This document shows positions 17,131-24,740 of a DNA stretch of 32,764 nt, in pieces. This DNA comes from Chloroflexia bacterium (GTDB lineage: Bacteria; Chloroflexota; Chloroflexia; DTKN01): positions 1-32,764 of the forward strand of contig JAFGKG010000184.1 of NCBI GenBank assembly GCA_016928715.1, given 5' to 3'. Each line of letters opens with the position of its first letter. Position 1 is the first letter of the stretch. The notes under the pieces were generated by a model. The model saw nothing but the letters and a program-made list of their open reading frames with translations. It was not told where the DNA came from and did no database searches. The position numbers and the translations under genes were made by a program.

Positions 17131-17976
17131 CTACAGCACAGCTTGCTTGTGGCGAGCGGCGTGGCACTGAAAGTTGATGGCGGCGGGCATGCTGGCGATG
17201 TGACACGGCTCCTGTTCGATGTGCACGGCCAGGGCGGTGACCCGTCCACCGAGCCCCTGGGGGCCGATGCCCAGGCGGTTGACGCGCTCGAGCAGCTCTT
17301 TTTCCAGTTCGTCCAGTTCGGGGTCCGGGTTGTTGGAGCCGACCTCGCGGAGCAGGGCTTTTTTGGCCAAAAAGGCCACCCGCTCAAAGGTCCCCCCCAC
17401 GCCGATGCCGAGGATGATAGGCGGGCAGGGGTTGGCCCCGGCCTTGTCCACGGCCTCCAGTACAAAGTCAATGATGCCCTGCCGGCCGGCCGCCGGGGTC
17501 AGCATGGCCAGGCGGCTCATATTCTCACTGCCGCCCCCCTTGGGGGCCACGGTGATGCGCAGTTGCTCCCCGGGGACGATCTTGGTGTGGATGATGGCCG
17601 GCGTATTGTCCCCGGTATTGATCCGGGCGGAAAAGGGCCGGCGCACGGAGGACTTGCGCAGGTAGCCCTTTTCGTAACCCCGGCGCACGCCCTCGTGGAC
17701 GGCCTCGTAGAGGTCCCCGTCGACAATATGCAAGTCCTGTCCCAGTTCCAGCAGGACCACGGCCAGGCCGCAGTCCTGGCAGATGGGCATGTCGGTCTCC
17801 CGCGCAATGCGGGCGTTTTCCAAAATCTGCTGCAGCACGCCCTGGCCGACAGGGGACTCTTCCCGTTGCAAGGCCTGCTCCAACGCAGTGACGACGTCCT
17901 GGCCCAGGTAGTAGTTGGACTCGATGCAGAGCCTGGCGACGGTTTCCGAGATTACATTGGCCGACAATTCCCGCAT
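17131..17976 (-). CDS. Class I fumarate hydratase, alpha subunit
   Basis: This 281-residue protein matches the Fumerase N-terminal domain that carries the catalytic [4Fe-4S] cluster. The three expected ligand cysteines are present: C66 (PICQDCG), C184 (ANPCPPIILG) and C271 (NFQCHAARH). KGGGSENMSRLAML (146-159) is also family-typical. It is the first gene of the minus-strand operon, with a strong TAAAGGAGG ribosome site before the ATG at 17976. Its 150-nt leader contains an intrinsic terminator, so expression of the whole operon may be set here. Fumarase leading an operon that ends in a fumarate reductase-type enzyme suggests a malate-fumarate-succinate segment run in one direction with Hdr-linked electron supply (inference). 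Confidence 0.94.
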   Translation of the reverse strand: MRELSANVISETVARLCIESNYYLGQDVVTALEQALQREESPVGQGVLQQILENARIARETDMPICQDCGLAVVLLELGQDLHIVDGDLYEAVHEGVRRGYEKGYLRKSSVRRPFSARINTGDNTPAIIHTKIVPGEQLRITVAPKGGGSENMSRLAMLTPAAGRQGIIDFVLEAVDKAGANPCPPIILGIGVGGTFERVAFLAKKALLREVGSNNPDPELDELEKELLERVNRLGIGPQGLGGRVTALAVHIEQEPCHIASMPAAINFQCHAARHKQAVL

Positions 17977-18002
17977 TGGCTGCCTCCTTTAGCTACGGTT
18001 GC

Positions 18003-18045
18003 AAAAAAGGACACCGTTTGGGGGCGTCCTCCCGGTAACGGTGTC
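18003..18045 (-). terminator. Intrinsic terminator inside the fumarase-hdr operon leader (candidate attenuator)
   Basis: Read on the minus strand, GACACCGTT and AACGGTGTC form a perfect 9-bp stem (18037-18045 with 18010-18018) around a GC-rich loop. It is followed by CCTTTTTTG (T tract 18003-18008). It stands between the operon promoter and the fumarase alpha start, about 30 nt before the ATG, so transcription must read through it. Confidence 0.85.
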
Positions 18046-18092
18046 GCTGGATTCCACACAGGGGGTGCTCTATCCCACCTGTCAGACCCTGC

Positions 18093-18129
18093 AGGACACC
18101 TTTGTCCTCCTGGGCCGGCCTGGCCCAGG
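18093..18129 (-). promoter_or_regulatory. Two hairpins in the 5' part of the operon leader
   Basis: Two perfect inverted repeats lie between the promoter and the leader terminator: CCTGGGCC/GGCCCAGG (18109-18116 with 18122-18129, 5-nt loop) and AGGACA/TGTCCT (18093-18098 with 18103-18108, 4-nt loop). In the minus-strand transcript the second contains GGTGTC, which could instead pair with GACACC of the terminator stem and so prevent termination. I do not recognise a known riboswitch class, and the T-box consensus is absent. Confidence 0.6.
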
Positions 18130-18138
18130 TCGGCCCTT

Positions 18139-18167
18139 ATTATACAACCGACCTCCTGGTTTGTCCA
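18139..18167 (-). promoter_or_regulatory. Sigma-70-type promoter of the fumarase-hdr operon
   Basis: On the minus strand TGGACA (18167-18162), a 17-bp spacer and a perfect TATAAT (18144-18139) form a strong promoter. The expected start near 18132 gives a leader of about 155 nt before the fumarase alpha ATG. Confidence 0.85.
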
Positions 18168-18177
18168 GCGGCGGGAG

Positions 18178-18206
18178 TTGACATTCCCCCCGGCCTGGGT
18201 TAAGAT
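18178..18206 (+). promoter_or_regulatory. Sigma-70-type promoter of the sugar-binding lipoprotein gene
   Basis: A perfect TTGACA (18178-18183), a 17-bp spacer and TAAGAT (18201-18206) precede the ATG at 18213 by only 6 bp, so the mRNA may begin at or within a base or two of the start codon. It is divergent from the operon promoter; the two -35 boxes are about 10 bp apart. Confidence 0.85.
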
Positions 18207-18212
18207 AGGCCT

Positions 18213-19502
18213 ATGATGAAGGATAAAAGACTGCCCCATAAAATGATGCTCCTGCTGTTCTGTGCCCTGCTGCTGGCTTGCAGCCCCTCGCAGCTCGCGC
18301 CCTCTGCCCAGCCCTCGCAGCCGGCCCCGTCGCCCAGCCCCCAGCCGACTGGAACGCCGAGCACGTTCCAGACGCTGACGGTCTGGCACAGTTGGGATGC
18401 CGAGGAGGAGGGTCTCATCCGCAGCCTGTTGGCGGATTATCAGAATCAACATCCGGGCATCCGGGTGCGCCTGCGGCGCGTTCCGGTGGGACAGATTCTG
18501 TCGGAATACGAGGACGCCGTGCTGGCTGGCGAGGGGCCGGATATTCTGGTGGGCCACAGTCATTGGATCGGCCGCCTGGCCGATGGCAATATGATCACTC
18601 CGCTGGAAGAGATCGTGGACGGGGCCTACTGGGATGGTTTTTACCCCTTTGCCCTGACCGGCGTCGAGTACCAGGGCCACCGCTACGCCGTGCCCTACAG
18701 CAGCGAGACGGTGGTGCTCTACTACAATCGCGATTTCATCGGCGAGCCGCCGACAACGACGACGGAGCTGCTCGAGTTGGCGGCGAACTGGGCGGGTGAG
18801 GAGCAGGCCGGCCTGGCCTTTCCGCTGAGCTTTTACAACACGGTGGGCTATTTGTACGCCTTTGGCGGCCGGCTTTTTGACGAGGAAGGGCACGCCGCCC
18901 TCGATACCAACGAGACCCGGGCCTGGCTGGCCTGGCTGCAAGATGTGCGCGCTGCCCCCGGGGTCATTTTTGCGGACAGCTATGGGCAGGCGGATGCCAT
19001 GTTCAAGGGAGCCAACCTGGCCATGGTGGTCAACGGTTCCTGGGCCCTCTCTGACTATGTCCGTACATTGGGTGTGGAGCGTTTGGGAGTCGCTCCTCTG
19101 CCGCTGCTGTCGCAGACGCAGTCCTGGCCGACGCCCCTGGTTGGCTATCGCGTGTTGATGCTGAATCCGGTCCGCCTTGCGTTCTACCCAGAGGATTCCC
19201 TGGAACTGCTGTGCTTTTTGGGGGGACCTCTGCCGCAGCGACTGCTGGCTATCCATCAGAACATGGTGCCGACCTCGGCCGAGTTGGATCTCTCAGGCAG
19301 CCCGCTCTTGCAGGGGCTGGTGCGCCAGGCCGAGTTGGGCCGGCCCCGCCCGGTCTCGACGCGCATCGAACTGCTCTGGGATCCCCTGGACGAGTTGTTG
19401 TACAAGGTGACCAGCGGGCGGGTGCCGGCGGAGCAGGCCCTGCCCGAGACCCAGCGCCAGATCGAGCAGTCCCTGGAGGATACGGAGGACCTTTCTCCCT
19501 AA
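18213..19502 (+). CDS. Extracellular sugar-binding lipoprotein (ABC transporter solute-binding protein, family 1)
   Basis: This 429-residue protein has a lipoprotein signal: basic N-terminus, hydrophobic stretch, and lipobox LLAC with C23 as the lipidated cysteine. A Ser/Pro/Gln-rich linker (about 24-50) leads to the mature domain. Family-typical segments are LTVWHSWDAEEEGLI, EGPDILVG, YAVPYSSETVVLYYNRD, FGGRLFDEEG and MVVNGSWALSDY. It would capture a sugar or oligosaccharide outside the cell. No permease or ATPase gene is adjacent, so it is an orphan in this window, although partners may lie elsewhere. The ATG at 18213 (another ATG follows directly) has no Shine-Dalgarno sequence and lies 6 bp after the -10 box. 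An internal start at residue 11 would remove the basic N-region and is less likely. Confidence 0.88.
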   Translation: MMKDKRLPHKMMLLLFCALLLACSPSQLAPSAQPSQPAPSPSPQPTGTPSTFQTLTVWHSWDAEEEGLIRSLLADYQNQHPGIRVRLRRVPVGQILSEYEDAVLAGEGPDILVGHSHWIGRLADGNMITPLEEIVDGAYWDGFYPFALTGVEYQGHRYAVPYSSETVVLYYNRDFIGEPPTTTTELLELAANWAGEEQAGLAFPLSFYNTVGYLYAFGGRLFDEEGHAALDTNETRAWLAWLQDVRAAPGVIFADSYGQADAMFKGANLAMVVNGSWALSDYVRTLGVERLGVAPLPLLSQTQSWPTPLVGYRVLMLNPVRLAFYPEDSLELLCFLGGPLPQRLLAIHQNMVPTSAELDLSGSPLLQGLVRQAELGRPRPVSTRIELLWDPLDELLYKVTSGRVPAEQALPETQRQIEQSLEDTEDLSP

Positions 19503-19670
19503 GGTCCAGGTTCGTTTTGCCCAGGACTGCTGGACGATATGTTCCATCCAAGCGGAGGCTATTTGTTGCTTTTCCTGGGTGGTGGTAAAATTGCCTTGAC
19601 GGACGTCTTGTCCGAGTAAAAATATGGAGCAACCATAACCCTCAGAAGCAGTAATTCGGAGGCGCAGGCC

Positions 19671-21905
19671 ATGGATTTGAAAATCTCGGTTAGCAATATG
19701 ATTTCTGAATGCGTAGATTGGATCCGTGCGGCTGAACTGCCTCAAGGGGGCCTCCCGTCAGAATACGCGGGCTCGTATTCCTGTGCCTGGACTACCGCCG
19801 GGCTGCTCTGGGCTGCCTGGTCGGCGGGTACAAGTTTTCATGAATTCTACATGCGTAAGGCGTTGAACTGGACGGTCAAGAATCGCAATCCCGATTTGGG
19901 GATTCCCCAGCTCAAACAGGGGGATTATTCCATTACAGATGCCACCGGTCAAACGGCTATTGCCTGCACGCTGGCATATCATGATACTGCGGAGGAGTTT
20001 TTTAGAGAAGAACTGGACAAGTGTGTAAAGTGGCTGCTTTACCAACAATTGGGAGACACGGGTTGGAATTGGCGTTACTCTAGTGAGGCCAGCTGGCTTT
20101 CCAGTACGGTCTTTGCCATGCTTGGCCTATACTGTGGTCTGCACTTTCTCGGGTCGAAGGATGATATCCAGGGTGCTATGGATAGAACCCTCGACTGGAT
20201 AAAGCGCATCCAAAATGCTGATGGGGGCTGGGGGTCTTGTGAGGGGGGAGTGTCCAGGCCTGCTGTGACCGCGCTGGTGTGTAGTATGCTTTCCTGTGTT
20301 GACCCTGAATTCGACACGGCCAAGGCCATCCACTTTATTTTACAGCAGCAGCGTCCGGATGGCTCCTGGTCGGACACGATCGATCGCCCCACCGCTCTAT
20401 CCATAGAAAGGATCGGGACATCCTATGCAATTATGGCGTTGGCTGACTGTGGCTATCCGCTAGAATCAAGGGAGTTTCGCAGTGCTTTTGCGGCTTTGAC
20501 CCGTTCCTACGAGAAAGGAACCTTTCAATTCCGGGATACCGAGATTGTCTCCTGGCCTACTCGGGATGGTTTATTGGCCCTCTGCAGTATGGGTCGGCGT
20601 CTCAAATTGGACTCCTGCCGGGCGATCTCGGATGCGGTTAAACGACAGTCGGCGCCGCCCTCGCCCCCACCTGCTCGGGTTGAGGGGGCAGTCGTCATAC
20701 AAAAATCCGCCCCGGACAAGCCGGTCTTTCGTATTGAACTGCGCCCCCAGGGGATCAATTCTATCAGTGTGCATTCTTTCGATACACCGCTAGGTGAAGC
20801 CGCTCATACAGCCAACCTGCCATTTACCTTGGACGAACTGCCCGTGATCCTCAAGGCGCTCCAAGTGGGCAAATACACTCCTGATTTGTTTCCGCCGCCT
20901 GAAACACAGGTGCTGGAGCAGCTTGACTTGTTGGACCATGGGGCAGGAGGAGGGTTCAAGGGGGACCCTTTGCAGGTAGTTGGGCGATGCCTTTATGAGA
21001 CGGTTTTTCAGAGTGATCTGGAACCTGCCTTCCGAATGGCTTTTAATCAATCGCGCAAGTTGAGGGAACCCCTGCATCTGGAGCTTCGCTTTCCGGAAAA
21101 TGCCCCGAGTATAGCCCGTTATCCTTGGGAGCTATTCCACGACGGCAGACGACATCTGATTTCCGGTGGGGCGGTTGAGCTTACCCGCTACATCTCTTAT
21201 CCTGAATCCAGGCCGCCCTTTGAACTCTCCCGGCCGCTTCATATATTGTTTGCTTCGAGCAGACCCCGAGAACTGGGGCGTCTCTCCGCAGACGCCGAGT
21301 GGACCGCTGTAAGTACAGCGCTGCAGCCTTACATCGAAAAAAAAGAGGTGTTCCTTGATCGACTGGAACGGGCTACCTACGATGCTCTGCGGGAAAGATT
21401 TGAGGAGGGCCTGTATCAAATCCTGCACTTGGATGGGCATGGAGCCTATGCTCGACTTTGTCCTAATTGCCATGCTTTTCACTATCCCCATTATCAAACT
21501 TGTCTCAAATGTAAAGCCTCTATGGAGACGGTGAAACCAGCGGGATTCTTTGCCTTTGAGGACAATGCTAGACGAGCCGATTTTGTCAGTTCGCAGGAAT
21601 TGCAAAACATTATCATCACCTCCAAGATTAACTTGGCGGTTGTCTCCTCTTGCCAGTCCTCCCTAATTCAGCAGGGGAGTGTTTTTGGCGGGCTTGGCCC
21701 GGGATTGATTCAATCGGGTGTGCCCGCGGTAATTGCGATGCAGCTCGATATTACGAGCGGATCTGCACTCAAATTTGCGGCCAGCCTTTACGGCAAGCTA
21801 TTGCAAGGGGTCTCTCTGCCGGCAGCCATTGGAGCCGGCAGAAAGGCCGTCTTTCGACAAAACGAATGGTATATTCCCACCCTTTGGCTCAGAAGCCGTA
21901 CTTAG
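19671..21905 (+). CDS. Terpene-cyclase-like alpha-toroid fused to a CHAT protease with a zinc-ribbon insertion
   Basis: Residues 1-320 of this 744-residue protein form helical repeats like those of prenyltransferases and squalene-hopene cyclases. QW-like turns include DTGWNWRY (129-136), NADGGWGSCEGG (182-193) and RPDGSWSD (228-235). No DXDD cyclase motif is seen, so this half is probably a binding or sensing scaffold. A Pro-rich linker (329-335) leads to a CHAT (caspase/HetF-associated) protease domain, about 380-744. The likely catalytic pair is H590 in LHLDGHG and C661 in AVVSSCQSS. Between them is a zinc-ribbon-like insert with CPNC (597-600) and CLKC (611-614). YPWELFHDGRR and LGPGLIQSGVPAVIAMQ are also CHAT-like. 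GGAGG precedes the ATG at 8 nt. GC is visibly lower than in flanking genes. The two radical SAM genes downstream share its strand. Substrate and trigger are unknown. Confidence 0.88.
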   Translation: MDLKISVSNMISECVDWIRAAELPQGGLPSEYAGSYSCAWTTAGLLWAAWSAGTSFHEFYMRKALNWTVKNRNPDLGIPQLKQGDYSITDATGQTAIACTLAYHDTAEEFFREELDKCVKWLLYQQLGDTGWNWRYSSEASWLSSTVFAMLGLYCGLHFLGSKDDIQGAMDRTLDWIKRIQNADGGWGSCEGGVSRPAVTALVCSMLSCVDPEFDTAKAIHFILQQQRPDGSWSDTIDRPTALSIERIGTSYAIMALADCGYPLESREFRSAFAALTRSYEKGTFQFRDTEIVSWPTRDGLLALCSMGRRLKLDSCRAISDAVKRQSAPPSPPPARVEGAVVIQKSAPDKPVFRIELRPQGINSISVHSFDTPLGEAAHTANLPFTLDELPVILKALQVGKYTPDLFPPPETQVLEQLDLLDHGAGGGFKGDPLQVVGRCLYETVFQSDLEPAFRMAFNQSRKLREPLHLELRFPENAPSIARYPWELFHDGRRHLISGGAVELTRYISYPESRPPFELSRPLHILFASSRPRELGRLSADAEWTAVSTALQPYIEKKEVFLDRLERATYDALRERFEEGLYQILHLDGHGAYARLCPNCHAFHYPHYQTCLKCKASMETVKPAGFFAFEDNARRADFVSSQELQNIIITSKINLAVVSSCQSSLIQQGSVFGGLGPGLIQSGVPAVIAMQLDITSGSALKFAASLYGKLLQGVSLPAAIGAGRKAVFRQNEWYIPTLWLRSRT

Positions 21906-22141
21906 CCTGCTTATTCTCAACATACTGCCCTTTGCCGCCTGTGGCGGCTTACTCAGGTCTGAGCGCAGCTTGGGTTGACAGGTACTTTGGAACTCGTCCG
22001 AAAGTGCACTTATTTGCCCCATCAAGGGAACGCGGTTCGCTTCACTGGGGGATCTCTCGTCTACGCGGGCTTCCAAGCCGGGGATTGTCCTCGGAGCTGA
22101 CCCTGGCTGGTGTGCAGCGTTCTCGTTTAGGCGGGGGTTTA
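21906..22141 (+). other. Spacer between CHAT and radical SAM genes; one short hairpin
   Basis: This 236-bp spacer has no convincing gene. It contains a perfect 6-bp hairpin, GCCGCC-TGT-GGCGGC (21934-21948), with no T tract, so termination is not supported. A TTGACA at about 21974 has no acceptable -10 box 16-18 bp downstream. The radical SAM frame is open across the spacer, but without a start and ribosome site that would justify extending the gene. Confidence 0.5.
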
Positions 22142-23533
22142 ATGAAAATACTGCTCGTTGATCCACCTGTCTCGCCATATGCGTGGAATCAGACGCCTGC
22201 CCCTCCTCTCGGACTTTTATACCTTGCTGCTGCGGTAAAAAATCGATGGGCCGGATTGGCTGGCTCTCATGATGTGCAAGTGCTTCCCCTGCCCTTGTTT
22301 CGAGAGTGTCCAGAACAAAAACTGTCTTCCACCCTTCTCGATTATGAGCCCGACGTTGTCGGATTTAGTGTGCCGACGCCGAGCACCCCAATGGTGGTGT
22401 CCCTGAGCGCTCTGGCCAGGGAAATTTCTCCCCAGTCAAAAATTCTCCTAGGGGGCTACCAAGCCACCATCGATAGCGGGACATTCCTCAGTCAGGGCCT
22501 GGCGGATATGATTGTCTGCGGGGAAGGAGAAACGCCCTTCTGTGAACTGCTGCAGGCACTTTCGGTAAAGGCCTATAGCGATTTAGCCAGGATTCAGGGG
22601 ATTGCTTTCTTGACCCCTGCGGGTCTAGTTCATATCAATCCCCCGGCCCCACGCCTGCGCTATTTGGACCGGTTGCCCTTTCCTGCTCGCTCCCTCATCC
22701 CCATGGAAAGCTACAGACAGGCCAGTTTGTATCGGGCAGGAGAAATGATCGGCAGCAGAGGATGCCCCTGGGAATGCAAATTTTGTTATTCACCACAACT
22801 GTGGGGGGGGGCTGTTTACCGATCCGCTCCAAATATCCTCCAAGAGATTGAAGAGATGCTCGATCAATACGGGCTGGACTCGATACGTTTTGGGGATGAC
22901 ACTTTTACCACAAGCCGAAGCCGGGTTTTGGATTTCTGCAACGAGATCGGCCGGCGTGGTTTAGCCTTTCAGTGGGAAGCAAGAACGCGCATTGACCTTA
23001 TGGACGAGGAGTTGCTTTACCGGATGAAAGAAACAGGCCTGGTCAGATTACAGGTTGGAGTTGAAACCATCCAGGATGCTAGCCTTCAAGAGATGAACAA
23101 GAGATGCAAGTTTAGCGCATACGAAAGGTTTTTCCAGGTTGTGAATAAAGTGGGTGTAGGGGTCCGGGTCAGTGTGATTATTGGCCTTCCCAACGAGACC
23201 CCCGCCGAGATGCTGGCGACACTTTCTTGGGTGGAAAACCATTTGACGGAGCAGGACCAATTCATTCGGTGTATGTTTACCCCCTATCCGGGCCTCCCTC
23301 TAAATGCTAAGAGTTGGAATACCCTGTCTTATGATCTTGCCAAATATACAATGGATATCCCTCTTGTTACAAGCCATTTGTTTTCTTATGACGAGCTTTT
23401 ATGCGTCAAAAAGAAGGCCGATGCTCTGATGTATCAATATGGACCGGAGGAATCGATTCGCCACCCGATGCCGCAGGGATTTCCCGGCTCAATGGTCCCA
23501 AATTCTGCAATCACACAGGAAAAAGCCGGGTAA
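22142..23533 (+). CDS. B12-binding-domain radical SAM protein
   Basis: This 463-residue protein starts KILLVDPPVSPYAW and has an N-terminal cobalamin-binding-like Rossmann domain (about 1-140), with DVVGFSVPTPS and KILLGGYQAT at the usual positions. The canonical DxHxxG cobalamin motif is not evident. The radical SAM domain has the cluster motif CPWECKFCY (C208, C212, C215), then GDDTF, LQVGVET and VIIGLPNET, as in class B B12 radical SAM enzymes. Members include methyltransferases and other enzymes acting on peptides, lipids or natural products; the substrate here cannot be read. I chose the ATG at 22142, preceded by GGCGGGGG; the open frame to 21650 overlaps the CHAT gene and is not coding there. 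It is the second gene of the low-GC block. Confidence 0.88.
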   Translation: MKILLVDPPVSPYAWNQTPAPPLGLLYLAAAVKNRWAGLAGSHDVQVLPLPLFRECPEQKLSSTLLDYEPDVVGFSVPTPSTPMVVSLSALAREISPQSKILLGGYQATIDSGTFLSQGLADMIVCGEGETPFCELLQALSVKAYSDLARIQGIAFLTPAGLVHINPPAPRLRYLDRLPFPARSLIPMESYRQASLYRAGEMIGSRGCPWECKFCYSPQLWGGAVYRSAPNILQEIEEMLDQYGLDSIRFGDDTFTTSRSRVLDFCNEIGRRGLAFQWEARTRIDLMDEELLYRMKETGLVRLQVGVETIQDASLQEMNKRCKFSAYERFFQVVNKVGVGVRVSVIIGLPNETPAEMLATLSWVENHLTEQDQFIRCMFTPYPGLPLNAKSWNTLSYDLAKYTMDIPLVTSHLFSYDELLCVKKKADALMYQYGPEESIRHPMPQGFPGSMVPNSAITQEKAG

Positions 23534-23622
23534 ACCCAGTTCGGTTTTGCGGGGGCTGGTGTCCTAAAGGACGGAGAGATTTCGGTAGCCGTTTGGACCT
23601 GCTGCCAGGGAGGGCTAGGCGC

Positions 23623-24639
23623 ATGCTAGGAAAGATATGGCAAAGGGGACGGCTTTTACTGTCTTATTATCTGGACTGGCCTCTGGTCGTGCCGCGGACT
23701 TGTAGCGTGGGGGTTACGACACGCTGTAATTCGCGCTGCCTGTACTGCTCTACATGGCACAACCAGGCGGCGGATCTGGATCATGAAACGGACGAGTTCT
23801 TTAGTCTGTTTGGGGACTTGGAGAAATTGGGGGTTCAGGAGATATTGCTATCTGGAGGAGAACCGCTTCTCCGAGCAGATCTCATCGAGATTATCGACCG
23901 GGCGGTAGAGATGGGCTTTTCCACGCGGCTGATTACGAATGGCAGACTTTTGCAGAATGACCTGGCCTACGCTCTTGCGAGTGCGGGCCTGACCAAAATC
24001 GCTGTTTCGCTGGATTCGCTGGTTCCAGAGGTTTACTTCAAGGTCCGGGGTATGCCCCTCAAGCCAGTGCTGGATGGCTTGGAGTCATTGCGCCGGGTGC
24101 GTGATGCGCATTTCCCGGCGCTCAAGATTGCGCTTTATGCGGTGATCCATCGCTTCAATGTCGATAGCCTTGTTGAGCTCGTGGATTTTGCCGAGTCCCA
24201 GGGCTTCCAGAGTTATGTCCAGCCTGTACAGATAGAAGCCCCTATTCGGGAGAGAATAGCAAAGATATGGCCCGGGCCAGAAGATATCGCCGGGTTGGAG
24301 CAGGTCTGCCAACAATTGATTATGAGAAAGCAGTCTGGTTACCAGATTACGAACCAAGAGGATTATTTGCGCAACATCCCCACATTTTTTAAACGAATTT
24401 CTATGCGTCCGAAGCGATGTATGGCGGGATTCATTCGCCTCAATATTGACAAGGATTTTGGGGTGAGGCCTTGCTGGATGCTGGATCCTGTAGGCAATGT
24501 GAAAGAAGAGGACATTGGCACCATTTGGTTTTCAAAAGCGTTTAGACGAGCGCGCAAGGCCATTCGTAAGGGTCAGTGCCCGGGTTGTTTTTTCCCCTGT
24601 CACATCGAGGGCAGCTATTCCCTCGGTGCAAGAACTTGA
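23623..24639 (+). CDS. Radical SAM protein with SPASM/twitch-like C-terminus
   Basis: This 338-residue protein has a radical SAM motif TTRCNSRCLYC (C35, C39, C42), the glycine-rich SAM-binding segment LLSGGEPLL, and LITNGRLLQ and KIAVSLDSL strands of the partial TIM barrel. The C-terminus is cysteine-rich: RCMAGFIRLNID, GVRPCWMLD and GQCPGCFFPCHIEG. It resembles the SPASM or twitch regions that bind auxiliary [4Fe-4S] clusters in peptide- and protein-modifying enzymes. The ATG at 23623 has AGGGAGG at 9 nt; the frame is open to 23401 but overlaps the preceding gene. It follows the B12 radical SAM gene by 89 bp on the same strand. A protein or peptide substrate is plausible (inference), and no obvious precursor peptide gene is seen next to it. 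Confidence 0.86.
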   Translation: MLGKIWQRGRLLLSYYLDWPLVVPRTCSVGVTTRCNSRCLYCSTWHNQAADLDHETDEFFSLFGDLEKLGVQEILLSGGEPLLRADLIEIIDRAVEMGFSTRLITNGRLLQNDLAYALASAGLTKIAVSLDSLVPEVYFKVRGMPLKPVLDGLESLRRVRDAHFPALKIALYAVIHRFNVDSLVELVDFAESQGFQSYVQPVQIEAPIRERIAKIWPGPEDIAGLEQVCQQLIMRKQSGYQITNQEDYLRNIPTFFKRISMRPKRCMAGFIRLNIDKDFGVRPCWMLDPVGNVKEEDIGTIWFSKAFRRARKAIRKGQCPGCFFPCHIEGSYSLGART

Positions 24640-24740
24640 TTTGCTCTGTGGACTTGCCTGGGTAATAGGCGCTCGGCAACCCACAAACAGTCTCTTTGCG
24701 AGGCAGCAGGAGGGGCGCCTTGAGGCATAGTGGGAGTACG

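Noticed and set aside
17118-17471. N-terminal extension of fumarase beta
   Set aside because: It is a frame shadow of the alpha subunit gene; the ATG at 17117 has a strong ribosome site.
17977-18138. T-box riboswitch before the fumarase-hdr operon
   Set aside because: The conserved T-box AGGGTGGNACCGCG element is missing and the downstream genes are not amino-acid related.
19596-19624. Promoter for the CHAT gene (TTGACG with AAAATA 17 bp later)
   Set aside because: The -10 match is poor; the true promoter was not located.
21934-21948. Terminator after the CHAT gene
   Set aside because: The 6-bp hairpin has no following T tract.
21650-22141. N-terminal extension of the B12 radical SAM protein
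   Set aside because: It overlaps the CHAT gene in another frame; KILLVDPP directly after the ATG at 22142 is the normal start of this family.
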